Source: Sodiomyces alkalinus F11
Taxonomy: Eukaryota; Ascomycota; Sordariomycetes; Glomerellales; Plectosphaerellaceae
Length of the DNA stretch: 64,000 nt
NCBI RefSeq assembly: GCF_003711515.1
Contig: NW_021167079.1
Location: 7,470,048-7,534,047, forward strand
Direction: 5' to 3'
Shown here: piece after piece, positions 1 through 9,278 of the stretch
Layout: each line of letters begins with the position of its first letter
Numbering within the stretch: the stretch's first letter is position 1
Notes under the pieces: generated by a model
What the model was told of the DNA's origin: nothing
The model's input: only the letters and a program-made list of their open reading frames with translations
The model's database searches: none
Translations under genes and position numbers: made by a program

Positions 1-1221
1 GGCGGCGTGAGTGTCGACTTGAACAGTCGGACGCTGAGCTCGGCGTTGGTCTTGAGGTTCGCCACCAATGCCCTGCATCGCACCGCGTACTGGTTAGGAT
101 CGGGGTGCGTGTCCCGGACGGCTCGCTCGATCTGTATGGCCCATTCCTCCGACTTTTCTGCCGCCGAAACATCCTTCGGAAGGGTCACCAGCTTGTTCTT
201 GATGGCAGCGGCGAACCCTACGGCGATGGATCTCTGGATAGCGTGGGCCGTGGTCTGTGTCGCAGAGTTGGGAATGTCGGCAATCTTTGCGGGCAGATCG
301 GACGGAGGGGCATAGTCGACTCGTCTGGGTTCGACGTCTGATATCTTTCGGATCTTTTGCGCGGGACCCTATGAGAGCGAAAGTGTCAGTAAGAAAGAGA
401 GAGAGAGAGAGAGAGAGAAAAAAAAAAAAAGAAAAAAAAAAGAAAGAAAAAAAAAAAAAAAAAAAAAGAACAGGTCGATGGAAAGTTGGGTTGCTTACCT
501 TGACATCTCTCTCCGCGTCATCCTGTGACTTGCGCTTTCCTGTCGCGCCAGGCTTCCCCGTCTCCTTCTTCACCTGTTTCTCCTTTTGCTTGCCGCTAGA
601 TTCCGGAGCAGGCGACTCATCCCCCTTGACACTACCACTCTGCGACGCGTCGTCCTTGGTCTCATGCGACACCTTGGCCGGCCGGCCCGGCTTCTTCCTC
701 TTCTTCTTCTTCTCGGCCAGTGACTCCTCGTACTTCTTCCGGCGCTCTTCCCAGGGGTGTTCGCCCCTGGCGATGGCGGCGAGGAGCTCCTTGTGGTCCT
801 GCGGGGAGCACTTTTCGCAGTAGTAGTGCTTGGGAAGGTCTTCGGTAAATACGCTCATGCCCATGCACACGTTGTGCTGCCAGGCGCCGCACTTGTCGCA
901 GGCGATCCACGGCTCCTCCGACTCGCCGTCCTGTTCGGTCGCGCCGCAGACACAGCGGATGACCTCCTCGGGCTCCTGTTCGCGCTGCTTCTTCTTGCGG
1001 CCTCGTTTCTTGGGCGGTTCGAGCGGTTGGTCGTCGAATGCTTTCGTGTGCTGACCCTTAGTCGCTCGCACGGAGCGGCGCGGTTCTGGTTCTGTGGAGA
1101 AAATCGCAAGTAAGCATCATGGTCGGGGGACGAAGTTCAGGATTAAAACGCCGCGGTGGTTGACCGTGTGGTGGCCAACCAACATCATGCGTGTCCTTGC
1201 GACAAAGCACTTACCTGACAT
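1..1221 (-). CDS. Bye1-like PHD finger / TFIIS central-domain protein (3' part outside window)
   Basis: Spliced from three visible exons: 1215-1221 (ATG TCA G), 499-1091 and 1-368, continuing off the left edge. The junctions are GTAAGT/CAG and GTAAGC/TAG, and the phases match. Residues 49-97 form a C4HC3 PHD finger (C49, C51, C67, C70, H75, C78, C94, C97) behind a basic KKRGRKKK stretch. A long Lys/Glu-rich linker follows. The last exon reads KIRKISDVEPRR... into a helical segment with ...QYAVRCRALVANLKTN, which fits the TFIIS central domain that binds RNA polymerase II. PHD plus TFIIS-central is the layout of yeast Bye1, a polymerase II-associated chromatin reader; the SPOC domain would lie outside the window. 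The 130-base intron carries a long pyrimidine microsatellite. An alternative is another PHD protein such as Cti6, but the TFIIS-like exon argues for Bye1. Confidence 0.8.
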
Positions 1222-2166
1222 TGTGACGTTTAAACGGTGACACGACAAATACGACTCGACGGCAGCGATTTTTATGCTCTCTGATAGCCCTCTGATAGCC
1301 CTCTGATAGCTCTACAATGGCCTACGATTTCAATGGAGTGGCTGTATTTTTTTTCCTGCGCCAAATGGCAAGAAAAAGAATTGATCCTTCCCAATAACCA
1401 ACGATGCAGACAGAGAGAGAGAAGAGAAGAGAGGTAGCGTGTCGAGTAAAGTCGCGTGAAGCAGGAGAGCTCTACCTAGGTAGATATAGGTCGATGTGTT
1501 TGGATTATGTTTGCTTCTTGAGAGCTGTGCGGGACGGACACGTGCTTTAGCCGTGATCAAGATTCTCCATGTATCCGAAGCACTTTGTGGTCGCAAAAGG
1601 TTGCATGAGATGGAGGAGGAAAAGGAAAAGCACGTTGCGTCAGGGAGATGGGAAGTGGAGGTTTATAGTGGAGGTTTGTTGTGGGTGGGAGGTGGGAGGT
1701 CACACCCACGTTCGACTGAAACTCTACTCTATCCGGAAGCGGGGTTACGTAAGATCCATCTTGGTCACGTGTGGTGTTCTGCACAGACCATCAGATGCCA
1801 TGATTCGGCAGTGTTGAGTCGTTGGTAAGGTCGGAGGATGTACTAGTACTTAAAGCCAGGTTGAAGTACTTCGCAGGGCTCCAATATCTGACCCCATTTA
1901 GGTACCGTGATGACGCTAGAAGGTTTAGGTACATTATTAGCTACATTACCTGCCCTTCAACCTCAGTCAAGCTGCGGATACGCGTGCATCGATTGCCTGG
2001 AGCTACTCCGTACGAGCTTCAAACAGCTTTCTCACCTCTGTGCATACGATCAAAGAACGAGTTTTCTCATCCATCAGAGCTGAACTGCGGTCGCCTTTTA
2101 CCTGGACACTACGAGACACTCACTCTTCATCCACACTTCGTCTTTCCCCGTCAGCTACCTTCCATC
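1222..2166. other. Intergenic region between divergent genes
   Basis: No coding region is supported. It serves as the shared upstream region of the Bye1-like gene (minus) and the proteasome gene (plus). It holds about three copies of a CTCTGATAGCC repeat at 1277-1312, one TACCTAGGTA palindrome at 1473-1482 and one TACTCCGTA at 2004-2012; the last two words recur in other intergenic regions of the window. Confidence 0.6.
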
Positions 2167-3197
2167 ATGTCCAGGCGCTACGATTCACGGGTGAGCCATC
2201 AACCAAACAAACCCCTTCACCCCCTCGTTGGCCCTGCTACCGAAAGCCTCGAGTTGATGCACATACTGACCATCGCCACGTTCTTTCACTGCGCAGACAA
2301 CCATCTTCTCCCCTGAGGGACGTCTGTACCAAGTCGAGTACGCTCTCGAGGCTATTTCCCACGCGGGCACAGCAATTGGTATCCTAGCCCAAGATGGCAT
2401 CGTCCTCGCCGCCGAGAGGAAGGTCACCTCCAAGTTGTTGGAGCAAGACACGTCAGCGGAGAAGCTCTACACTGTCAACGAGTGCGTTATTTGGGCCCCT
2501 ATCTTCGAGCGGATCGTGTATAGAAAGAATATCGGTGGATACTGACTCCTCGCCCCATCGCAAAGCAACATGATTTGCGCCGTAGCAGGCATGACGGCCG
2601 ATGCCAACATCCTCATCAACTACGCACGCCAGGCCGCCCAGCGCTACCTCCTCACCTACAACGAAGACATCCCCTGCGAGCAGCTCGTGCGGAGACTGTG
2701 CGACCTGAAACAGTCCTACACACAACACGGCGGTCTCAGGCCGTTCGGCGTCTCCTTCATTTACGCCGGCTGGGATCCCAAGCGGCAGTTTCAGCTGTAC
2801 CAGAGCAATCCCTCTGGCAACTACGGCGGGTGGAAGGCAACGGCCATGGGCGCCAACCGGGCGAGCGCCGAGAGCTTGTTGAAGCAGGACTTCAAGGAGG
2901 ACTGCAATCTCAAGGATGCGTGTGGTCTCGCCGTCAAGGTGCTTAGCAAGACGATGGACTCTACCAAGCTCAATGCGGAGAAGCGTAAGTTGACCCATGA
3001 CCGACCTTCTAAACGTTCGGGTTTGTTTCGCCAACATACGCAAACATACTGACTTGTCGTTCTTTCTAGTTGAATTCGCCACGGTTGGTCAGACGAGCGA
3101 CGGCAAGATTTACCACCGGCTATGGAGCGCCGACGAGATCAAGCAGTTGCTGAAGGAGCATGACCTTGCCAAGGACGAGACCACGGAGGACAAGTAA
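2167..3197 (+). CDS. PRE9: 20S proteasome subunit alpha type-4 (Pre9/PSMA4-like)
   Basis: Four exons: 2167-2190, 2297-2481, 2566-2984 and 3070-3197. All junctions are GT-AG and give a 251-residue protein. It begins [20 protein letters not shown], the near-invariant start of PSMA4, and contains the alpha-subunit signature [10 protein letters not shown]. Later blocks include [37 protein letters not shown] and the acidic C-terminal tail typical of the subunit. Alpha subunits form the outer rings and gate of the 20S core and are not catalytic. The closest named yeast protein is Pre9 (alpha3 position). The first exon is only 24 nt, as often seen in fungal proteasome alpha genes. Confidence 0.95.
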
Positions 3198-3521
3198 AAG
3201 CGACGGGCGCACCTGATGGATGAATTTTCGTGAAGAGGAAGTTAAAGGACACTAGAAGTCTGCTAGGGACAGTGTACAAATACAAATACCAATCAATACA
3301 TGCGACGAACGGCTGATGCCATGCCCGCCATTTATTTCGCATATTGTTCCAATAAAGTGCAGTGAAGGCCCAGGTCCATGTCCTAGGGGCTAACCACAAC
3401 ACAACCATGGCTATAATTCTAATTGGCCGTCATATCCAACGACAAAAGATGCAACCTTCGGTGCATCTGGAGTATTCCAACAGAGGAAGGCAATCGTTTC
3501 ACCGGATCTAGACCTTAATTG
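3198..3521. other. Convergent 3' intergenic region
   Basis: 324 bases between the stop codons of two convergent genes. It contains AT-rich 3' UTR-like sequence, including AATAAA-like motifs near 3350. Nothing else is recognised. Confidence 0.5.
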
Positions 3522-4733
3522 TCAGAGTTCTTCTAGTTGGATTCGGTTCATCGGAGCGCGTACATTTCCACGAGACGTCCCCCCTTCCTCCTCGTCTCTT
3601 AGTCGAGTCCAGCTCGGTTTCGTGTCGGACCCAGGATACGGGTAAGGCTCGTCGCAATCCCTAGCTGTCAGTCGCGGCCAGTGGCGCCTATAGCTCCAAT
3701 ACGCGACGGTGTAGCCCAGCAGGGAGCCCACGCAGACGTCGTACACGTCGTGCCTGTAATCCTCGCAGCGGCTAATGGCGATCAGGGCGGCCCCTAACAA
3801 GGGCACGAGACACACGAGCGCACGGCTGAGGTCCCGCCCTCCCGCCTCGTGGCGGAAGACGTGCAGCTGGCCGGCGAAGAAGAGGCTGAGGAAGCCGAGA
3901 CCCGCAAAGGCGAAGGAAGAATGGCCGGAAGGGAAGGACCGCCACCCGTCGTGGAGACGGTGGTGTTCGGTCTCGGTGCAGACGTCGGAGGTGACGAGGA
4001 CGCCGGCTGGGGTGTCTTCCTGGGGCATGCAGCGGGCGATGAGGTCGGGGCGGGGCCGGCCCACGGCGTTCTTGATGACGTCGGTGAGGAAGGAGGCAGT
4101 GACGAGGGCGACGGCGAAGCAGAGGTAGGTGACTTCGTGTTTGTGGCGGCTGGCTTTTGTCATGGTGTTGTAGGCGATCATGATGCCCAGGGGGATGAAG
4201 AGGGCGTAGACGAAGTTCATGACTGCGGAGAGAGGTAAGTGAACGACCGACGACCGACGACCGTGACTGACGATCGGCGTCCGAGATTCGACGACCAAGG
4301 GTTTGGATGAAAGGTTCAAAAAAACGGCAGGAGACGAGAAACGTACGGACGGAGACTCGTTCGACTTCGGCATGAGGATACATAATCCGTAGGTCGTCAA
4401 TGACAAACATCCGGTGGAACGGTTCCACGAAGAGGATAATCTACAACCTTGACCATCAACAATGTCGTGCGAGGCGGGAAAGATTGATTGATTGCATGAA
4501 TCAAACCGGTTCGTTCACTGACCAAGATGTATCCGAACAGGAGCACGAGAAATCCCAAATAATCAGGAGCATGAGAACGCTGCGGGCGCTGTCAGGCAAG
4601 GACGTTCCGAATACCAGTGGGTGGTGGCACGAAAGGCTCAAACGGCCGGCTCATCGCATACTTTCCAGAACCTGGCCAGAGCAGGCAAGAAACCCGATGC
4701 CTCGCGGCTGGGGCTGCCCCTATTTGGCGTCAT
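3522..4733 (-). CDS. PAP2-family lipid phosphate phosphatase (Dpp1/Lpp-like)
   Basis: Reconstructed from four exons: 4662-4733, 4523-4588, 4347-4440 and 3522-4222, with GT-AG borders and consistent phases (about 310 residues). The three PAP2 signatures are present: KNAVGRPRPD (KX6RP), PSGHSSFAFAG (PSGH) and SRCEDYRHDVYD (SRX5HX3D). The N-terminal exons give APDYLGFLVLLFGYIL and VEPFHRMFVIDDLRIMYPHA, matching the first membrane segment and first loop of fungal lipid phosphate phosphatases. These multi-pass enzymes dephosphorylate diacylglycerol pyrophosphate and phosphatidate. The unspliced frame from about 4406 shows no such N-terminus, so the splice model matters. The first small exon is the least certain. 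Confidence 0.87.
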
Positions 4734-5243
4734 TGTTTATATCGGGTTGAAGCTCCAAGATCCGAGATGGGTTGGGTGTGCGTGACGGGTGACGGGCGAC
4801 GGGTGACGGGTGACGTGACGCGGAGCGTTGGACCTTAGGTGGCAAAGGTAGACAAATACTCTGCGGGTTCGCCAGAAAGAGACATCACGAGGTAAAGGCT
4901 CGCGATGTACGGACTAAAATCAATACCCAGAGCACAGATCTCAAATTATCCATGACCTCCCTCTTGGACTGGTGAATCAGAGCTTCGTCGTTCCGCTCCC
5001 TTAATTGGACTTATGCGGATGGTATCTTATCGCAGTCTGACTGTTCTTATCTCTACCTTACCCTATGACACGGCCGAGGTTTCTCCGAACCTGGTACCTA
5101 GGTACTTTGAAGCCGAGTCGCATCATTCTGCATCGTATTGGGAAGCTTCAGGTCCAGATCAACCCTCGTGGAATCAACATCAACACCTTGGACAAACCCA
5201 CCAGTCTGGCCGGTCACCGATATATCAGACAAGAGTGAAAGAG
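4734..5243. other. Intergenic region between divergent genes
   Basis: Upstream of both flanking genes. It holds a degenerate run of GACGGGTGAC units at about 4778-4818 and one TACCTAGGTA palindrome at 5095-5104. The frame of the downstream gene stays open back to 5013, but this stretch has no recognisable protein signature and includes intergenic-type words, so I treat it as leader. Confidence 0.5.
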
Positions 5244-7025
5244 ATGCTCAAGTCGACATACAAAGGCTCGGCCAATGCTGCCAATCCGCCGCCACTCCCC
5301 CCAGGATGGACTGAACATATGGCACCCACAGGCCACAAATACTATTACCACGCCGAATCGAAACAGTCGACCTACACGAGACCAGGCCTTCCCGTTCCTG
5401 CCCCGACCCCGCCACAAGATGCCTCTGCAAGCTTCTACCAGTACTCTGCCGTGCCGAACCTATCGGATCCGCGTGTCGCCAATGCCTATCTCGCCCAGTT
5501 GAACGCACAGAACCGACCCGCGCAAGGATCCCATAGGGGAGGCCGCGGTGGCGGCGATTCTCGTCCTCGCCCGCAGCCCGTGGATAAACCGCGATCCAAG
5601 GTTGCGATACCGGGGTGCGAGCCTTGGATTCTGGTCTACACCAGGTGTGACCGACGGTTCGTGTACAACCCGGTGAAGAATACTAGCTACTGGCGAATAC
5701 CCGAGAAGCTCATGGCGGGCATCTTGGAATTGGATAAAGCGAGATTACGGGAAAAGGCCATGTCGGAAGGGCCAGATCAGAAGGAGAATGACAAGAACAA
5801 GGAGAAGGAGAAGGAGAAGGGTGAAGATACAGCTGCGGCAGCGTCCGAATCGGGCAGCAGGTTGCAGAGCCTGGGCCTAGAAGAAGCCGACCGCGATCAA
5901 GCCGATGACAGTTCCGAGTATGAAGAAGTCGAGGTGACGGATGACGAGGCGGACGGCGACGAGGCCCGTGAGGACGACAACAACGATGACGAGCACCCCT
6001 CCAAACGACAACGAACCGAAGAACCCGTCGAGTTTAGCGAGGCCGATATTGCCTTTCAACTACAAGCCATGGGCGAGCAGTACGGCCTAGACCCAGGCGA
6101 ATACGACGACGGAAACAGGGACGAATGGCCCGAAGGCGCAGAGGGCGTACGGTTCTCCGAGGAAGACGCGCGGGCCTTGTTCAGGGACCTTCTGGACGAC
6201 TTCAACATCAACCCTTACAACGCCTGGGAGAAGCTGATCGAGGACGGCCGCATCATCGACGACCCGCGCTACACCGTCCTCAACACCATGAAGGCGCGCA
6301 AGGAGGTCTGGCAGGATTGGTCCAAGGACAAGATCAAGGAGATCAGAGAGCGGCGCGCCAAGGAGGAGAAGAAGGACCCGCGCCTCGCCTACATGGCCCT
6401 GCTCCACGAGAAGGCCTCCCCCAAGCTCTTCTGGGCCGAGTTCAAGCGGAGGTACCGGAAAGAACCCGCCATCGCGGACCCGCACCTCAAGGACAAGGAT
6501 AGGGAGAAGTGGTACCGCGAACACGTCAACCGCCTCAAGATGCCCCAGGCGACGCTCAAGGCCGATCTGGCTGCGCTCTTGAAGTCCTTGCCGCCGTCGC
6601 TGCTGAACAACAAGACTAGGCTCGACCAGCTCCCGACGCAGCTGCTCGTGGACATGCGGTACATTTCCCTCCCGGCCGCCGTCAGGGACCCGTTGATCGA
6701 GACGTACATACGAACCCTCGGTCCTCCTCCTGATGGGGCCGGTGGTGGTGGTGCTGGCGGTGAGGAAGAAGACGAGGCCTCTCGGAAAGCACGGGAAGCC
6801 AAGGAGCGGCGAGAAAGGGCGCTGAGAGAACACGAAAGGAATGTGGCGGAGCAGAAGAAACGACAACAGCGGAGTCTCGAGATGGGGCGAGCGAGATTAC
6901 GAGAGGAACAGAGGGAAATTGAACGGGCGATGCAGGTGGGCAAGGAAGGGTTGCAGTCCCCACTGGCGGCACTGCGGGAAAAGGAAAAGGAAAAGGAAAG
7001 GGATCTAGAAGGCGGCGCATCCTAA
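5244..7025 (+). CDS. WW and FF domain protein, Urn1-like pre-mRNA splicing factor
   Basis: Single exon, about 593 residues from the Met at 5244; the frame is open from 5013 but the extra 77 residues look non-coding. Residues about 14-46 are a classical WW domain (PLPPGWTEHMAPTGHKYYY then TYTRP). A second, divergent WW-like segment at about 120-155 has EPWILVYTRCDRRFVYNP and SYWRIPEKL. After an acidic region follows an FF domain: EEDARALFRDLLDDFNINPY through PRYTVLNTMKARKEVWQDW. The C-terminus is a charged helix rich in Arg/Glu/Lys. WW-FF proteins of this length resemble yeast Urn1 and fission yeast Dre4, associated with spliceosomes. The nuclear splicing role is from the family, not from this sequence. 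Confidence 0.85.
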   Translation: MLKSTYKGSANAANPPPLPPGWTEHMAPTGHKYYYHAESKQSTYTRPGLPVPAPTPPQDASASFYQYSAVPNLSDPRVANAYLAQLNAQNRPAQGSHRGGRGGGDSRPRPQPVDKPRSKVAIPGCEPWILVYTRCDRRFVYNPVKNTSYWRIPEKLMAGILELDKARLREKAMSEGPDQKENDKNKEKEKEKGEDTAAAASESGSRLQSLGLEEADRDQADDSSEYEEVEVTDDEADGDEAREDDNNDDEHPSKRQRTEEPVEFSEADIAFQLQAMGEQYGLDPGEYDDGNRDEWPEGAEGVRFSEEDARALFRDLLDDFNINPYNAWEKLIEDGRIIDDPRYTVLNTMKARKEVWQDWSKDKIKEIRERRAKEEKKDPRLAYMALLHEKASPKLFWAEFKRRYRKEPAIADPHLKDKDREKWYREHVNRLKMPQATLKADLAALLKSLPPSLLNNKTRLDQLPTQLLVDMRYISLPAAVRDPLIETYIRTLGPPPDGAGGGGAGGEEEDEASRKAREAKERRERALREHERNVAEQKKRQQRSLEMGRARLREEQREIERAMQVGKEGLQSPLAALREKEKEKERDLEGGAS

Positions 7026-7119
7026 TAGCAGTCAAAAAAGTTGACGCGACGAGATGCAACCTTGTAATTAATTATGCAATCTCAAAATACCCAGGTGTTG
7101 ACTGATTCCATACGCCTGC

Positions 7120-8754
7120 CTACTCTTCAGCAAAAAGCCGGTCCGTCTGCTCACTTAGCTTCTCCGTCTGGGCCGCCACCATGGCCGGAGTCTTCTCTCC
7201 ATCCTCAAACAAATACAAGTCGATCAAATCTGGAGGCACCCACTCAAAGTATGGATTCTTGACCTCTACCTCTACCTCAGCCCGTCCCTGTCCCTGTCCC
7301 TGTCCCCGTGCTGGGCCTTCCCCAGATCCATCACCAGCCGTGAGAGCCATTGCGGCAGGACGAAGGCTCTCCTCGCTGGACCAAGCCTTGATGAGCTCGC
7401 CAAAATCATTCTGCTCGTCTTGCTCGGGCACGGGTAGCGGGAGGATCTTCTCCTGCTCGGCCAGCACGACCACCCGGGCCGCGGGAGAAACGTGCCGCGC
7501 ACTCAGGACGGCGGGGAGGGATCCCATCTTGTTGCTCACGGCGCCTTGGGCGTCGATCAGGTCTGCGCCCAGGAGCACGACGTCGACGTCCCTGCCCGCC
7601 ACGGCGGCCGCGGCGTCCGAATAGAGGGTGAGCTGGAGAGGAGGTCTTCCGGCCCGGGATCGTTCGTCGGATGATGGCACTTCGCGGACCCCGCTGGCGA
7701 GTTTGGAAGCCATAGAGATGCCCTCGAACCGCGGGCGGGATTCCAGGATCCGGACGTCGAGGTTCCACGTCGCCTCGGCGGAGGCTCTGCGCAGACATTC
7801 CAGAATCGTCGAAGAAGACGAAAGCGTGAGGATGCGGATGGGGTTGGATGTGGAATTGTCACCTTGACCCATACGCTGGAGAAACGAGGAAAAGGTCCTC
7901 CACACGCCGTCGATGGTTTTCGTCCGCTCGTTTGCGTACTCGGCTAGGCGTCGAGACACATTCTCCAGGGTATCCTTCGACATGGCGCCGGCGGCAGCAG
8001 AAGGCCGGACCTCCTGCTCAATGATGGCAAGCGATCGGACCAGCACGCTCAGAATTGCGGCACCCATGCTCTCCCGCCCGTTCTTCCAGAGATGCCAGGC
8101 CGAGAACCGCACGTTGTACCACCACGTCCCAACATCCTCGCCCTCGCCCAGAGATACCAACTGCCGGAAGACATCGAGAGCCTTCCCGGCCAGCTGTCTC
8201 GCCCCGCTCTCATGATCCTTCTGCAAGACCAGCAGCCCCTCCCTCAGAATCCTCCCCCGTTCCTCTCCCAGCTCCATCTCGAACCAGACCCTCCGCAAGC
8301 TCTTCGCGAGGAACGGAACCCCGCCGAACCCTTCCTCATCGGTCACCTCGAACGGGTCGCGCCACTCCCACCCTTCATGCTCCCAATCGAGCTGGATCCG
8401 GGCCTCATCCTGCTCGGACTTGAGGCGAAACGCGAAAGGGTGGACGGTCCATATGCGGCCGACCGACTCGTCCGCGAAGGAGTAGGGCTTCCCCTTGCGG
8501 AAGAGGTCGATGTGGGCGGGCGTCAGGGTGGTCTCCTCGTTGAGCTCGCGCCATACGGTGGCGGTGGGGTTCGCGTCGGTGGCTTCGACGCTGCCGGAGA
8601 TGGGCGCTAGGCAGTGGCGGTAGGTGCTGACTTTGTCGCTGCGTCGGAAGAGCGCGACAAGGGGTTTGGAGGAGGGGGGGAACTTGAAGAGGAAGCAGGA
8701 TGCTACGGAGCGGGAGACGAGGTTGGCTCCGGCTCTGGTGGGCGGTGTGGGCAT
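7120..8754 (-). CDS. Nudix-like domain fused to eIF2B alpha/beta/delta-like domain
   Basis: One exon, 544 residues. The N-terminal third looks like a Nudix hydrolase: ASCFLFKF, ALFRRSDKVSTY, then GSVEATDANPTATVWRELNE followed by ETTLT, which resembles a Nudix box with REL-EE though the first Glu spacing is imperfect. The C-terminal half resembles the Rossmann-type fold of eIF2B regulatory subunits and methylthioribose-1-phosphate isomerases: ILTLSSSSTILECL, VRILESRPRFEG, VDVVLLGADLIDAQGAVSNK, VVVLAEQEKI and a closing NPYFEWVPPDLIDLYLFEDG. Fungi often carry this fusion, usually annotated as an eIF-2B family protein. Substrate and biological role are unknown. It lies tail-to-tail with the Urn1-like gene. 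Confidence 0.8.
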   Translation of the reverse strand: MPTPPTRAGANLVSRSVASCFLFKFPPSSKPLVALFRRSDKVSTYRHCLAPISGSVEATDANPTATVWRELNEETTLTPAHIDLFRKGKPYSFADESVGRIWTVHPFAFRLKSEQDEARIQLDWEHEGWEWRDPFEVTDEEGFGGVPFLAKSLRRVWFEMELGEERGRILREGLLVLQKDHESGARQLAGKALDVFRQLVSLGEGEDVGTWWYNVRFSAWHLWKNGRESMGAAILSVLVRSLAIIEQEVRPSAAAGAMSKDTLENVSRRLAEYANERTKTIDGVWRTFSSFLQRMGQGDNSTSNPIRILTLSSSSTILECLRRASAEATWNLDVRILESRPRFEGISMASKLASGVREVPSSDERSRAGRPPLQLTLYSDAAAAVAGRDVDVVLLGADLIDAQGAVSNKMGSLPAVLSARHVSPAARVVVLAEQEKILPLPVPEQDEQNDFGELIKAWSSEESLRPAAMALTAGDGSGEGPARGQGQGQGRAEVEVEVKNPYFEWVPPDLIDLYLFEDGEKTPAMVAAQTEKLSEQTDRLFAEE

Positions 8755-9278
8755 GATGGCGGGTTACATTAAATAGCTAATGAGGTTGTTTTTGTCAGGG
8801 GCATGGGAATTGATTAATTCATTAGACCTGTGGTTTTAAGTTACGAGATATGGATAGAGTGAGAGAGTGAGATGGTGAGGCACTGAGGGACTGAGGGTGA
8901 GGGAGATGAAATGAGAAATGGATGACGGCTTGTGATGTTACCAGGGGTTATATCTCCAGTTGCTGTCAGCTGCCAGATCACGCCTTGACGCCTGGCCCGA
9001 TAATAGACGGGCTTCTCACATTCTAGCTTGGTCAAAAATGTAACGATTTCGTTGTGATCCGAGTTCGAAATTCAGGTTGTTGTAAGAATGGGGAAATGGG
9101 GGTTACAGATTATGAGAGAGAGAAAAAAAGAAGAAGAAGAAAAAGAGAAGCAGGAAAAAGAGACTCCTCCCTATGCAGCAGTTCATGGGACCTCCCCAGA
9201 CCTCTACAAGCGAAAAATGAAGACAAGATATTTAAGATATTTACACCAGGAAGGACACTTGATAACTATCATTTTATA
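8755..9278. other. Intergenic region
   Basis: Between the start of the Nudix-fusion gene and the 3' end of the sidA-like gene, both on the minus strand. It is AT-rich with a purine tract (GAGAAAGAAGAAG type) at about 9112-9165. No gene or RNA recognised. Confidence 0.5.

Noticed and set aside
1275..1312. CTCTGATAGCC repeats as possible SreA GATA sites
   Set aside because: They contain TGATAG, not the full ATCWGATAA consensus, and lie beside unrelated genes.
5013..5243. N-terminal extension of the WW-FF protein
   Set aside because: In frame, but it contains an intergenic palindrome and no family-like sequence, so it is taken as leader.
9000..9075. Possible tRNA (GTTCGAAATTC near 9061)
   Set aside because: It resembles a T-arm but no acceptor, D-arm or anticodon stem could be paired around it.
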